From: Thunnus maccoyii
Taxonomy: Eukaryota > Chordata > Actinopteri > Scombriformes > Scombridae
Direction: 5' to 3'
NCBI RefSeq assembly: GCF_910596095.1
Contig: NC_056552.1
Location: 19,168,611-19,232,610, forward strand
Length of the DNA: 64,000 bases
The translations under genes were made by a program, and so were the position numbers. Below are positions 27,008-64,000 of the stretch, piece after piece. Within the stretch, counting starts at the first letter, position 1. Each line of letters opens with the position of its first letter. Under the pieces are notes generated by a model, which searched no databases, was not told the origin of the DNA, and worked only from the letters and a program-made list of their open reading frames with translations.

Positions 27008-27949
27008 GTGATGAAGTTACACCATTGGTCGGCCAAAGCCGGTTGAAGGTCGCCGAAGCTAAGTATCCCAGAATGCATTTCGCACCAACCGGCAGCAATG
27101 GCGGAGATTAAGCTGTTGTAATTTTCGCTGTAGGACTGTTAATATGTCACTTTATTAAGTGTCAGGCGAGAAAGTAAACATTTAGATTCCCATTGTTTGG
27201 TCAGTTTATCCAAATAACGCCTATTTGGAAATTTTCTCTGACGTTTTCGGAGATGTGACGAGCTGCTAGCCGGGTGAGACCAGCCAGTCCTGTCAGCGAA
27301 TAGCAGCCTGACTTCTGCGATGATCAGCTGGTTAACGTCTGTCGTCATCCCGCGGAGGAAATGATCTAACAAACTGATCTGTGCAGCTCTTGGTGATTTA
27401 CCACTGCTCTAATGTCTTTGTAGCATTTTGATATATGATATAATTCCTTTTGGAAGATAAATGCTGGTCTCACAGATGAAATATAACAATTATAGCTGCC
27501 ACATTAGTTTGTCTGTAAAGTGAAGCTTCATGTTTTTACTGGACAGAACAACAGCGCTGCCTCTGGGGCTCTATAGGCTATAGGCTGTACAGATATCACC
27601 ACATTTCAATAAATATAAACGTATAAAAATCAACAGATCAGTCTATATTAACTAACTTTATTAAGCTATACAACCGTTTGGATTTTTATTATAGCTACAT
27701 TACAGACTGAATAACATAATTTACTGCATCTCTCTGTCAATGACATTTTTTTGTGAGAAAAAAAGTATTAGTTGAGCTTTGAGTCGAGATTATTTTGTCA
27801 CAGTACAGTCAGATAGGTGTGTTGAAGCTGAGTTGCTGTTGTTCCAATTGTAGAATGATCGTACTGCGTCCTCAGAAGTTTGTACTCCTGAGTCAAACTT
27901 GCCAAGTCCAAACTAGCAAGTATGCAAGTCTGAATTTGGCATACTTGGT

Positions 27950-28115
27950 ATTGAGAAAGGCCCTAGGTCAAATTGGCTTCAGTCAAAGCCTGGCGCACTT
28001 CCTAGGGGCTTGGTTGCCACTTCCTGTATCCATCGTTTCAAATTAAAAGCCCTTTAGCATTTCATACACGGTCCAGCCATATACAAGGTTTTGTCCTAGT
28101 CTTGTTAGCATACTG
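27950..28115. repeat. Dispersed repeat family C, partial copy
   Basis: It shares 'tcaaattggcttca', 'ggggcttggttgcc', 'cacttcctgtatc', 'caaattaaaagccctt' and 'gccatatac' with 44050-44190 and 46110-46240. It lies just before the first PDZ exon of grid2ip. Confidence 0.6.
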
Positions 28116-28280
28116 TCTCTTCAGTGAAGCTCCAAAGTGCATTAGAGATTGTAGTGCGGGACCACCACACCTCTTGGATTATTAGACTTCTATGGTCACT
28201 TTTCTCCCATCCTACAGTCTTACATCCTTTTTTTTTTCTCCCACCTCATTCACTACCCTCCCCTCATTTAAGTCCTCAGC

Positions 28281-63998
<35,718 letters not shown>

Positions 63999-64000
63999 TG

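Overview
This is a stretch of a ray-finned (teleost, probably percomorph) fish nuclear genome. Multi-exon vertebrate genes have GT-AG introns, the background is AT-rich, and there are many small dispersed repeats of kinds common in percomorph genomes. Seven protein genes can be read, six of them recognisable orthologues of human genes and the seventh assigned only to the eIF4G family. All exon coordinates come from joining reading frames across splice sites by eye, and gene names rest on recognising the encoded proteins, not on a database search.

Layout. Positions 1-4561 (+) hold the 3' two thirds or more of meiob (meiotic OB-fold protein). Positions 6495-8834 (+) hold complete mlst8, the WD-repeat subunit of mTORC1/2. 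Positions 10010-13838 (-) hold complete bricd5 (membrane BRICHOS protein), tail-to-tail with mlst8. Positions 15833-17656 (-) hold complete pgp (phosphoglycolate/glycerol-3-phosphate phosphatase). Positions 18980-21779 (-) hold complete zdhhc4 (palmitoyltransferase). From 28281 to the right edge (+) lies grid2ip (delphilin), a postsynaptic PDZ/formin scaffold. About 1,100 codons are present and the window stops just inside the FH2 domain. A three-exon eIF4G-like gene (40795-43388, -) sits inside the 17-kb third intron of grid2ip on the opposite strand.

Context. As I recall the human map, meiob-mlst8-bricd5-pgp correspond to 16p13.3 and zdhhc4-grid2ip to 7p22.1. The window therefore appears to span an ancient conserved-synteny junction between about 17.7 and 18.9 kb. 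The genes share no obvious pathway, although mlst8 (mTOR) and the eIF4G-like factor both touch translation control.

Most notable points: the nested eIF4G-like gene has MIF4G and MA3 domains but no eIF4E-binding motif and no W2 domain. The grid2ip exon at 47.86 kb can serve as a start exon for a short isoform and as an internal exon for the long isoform, with the acceptor AG lying inside the short isoform's first codons. The long form has a well-preserved second PDZ. Several short inverted-repeat elements are visible, one with TA target-site duplication and near-perfect termini. Two coding-like stretches could not be assigned (12.42-12.70 kb and 22.84-22.98 kb).
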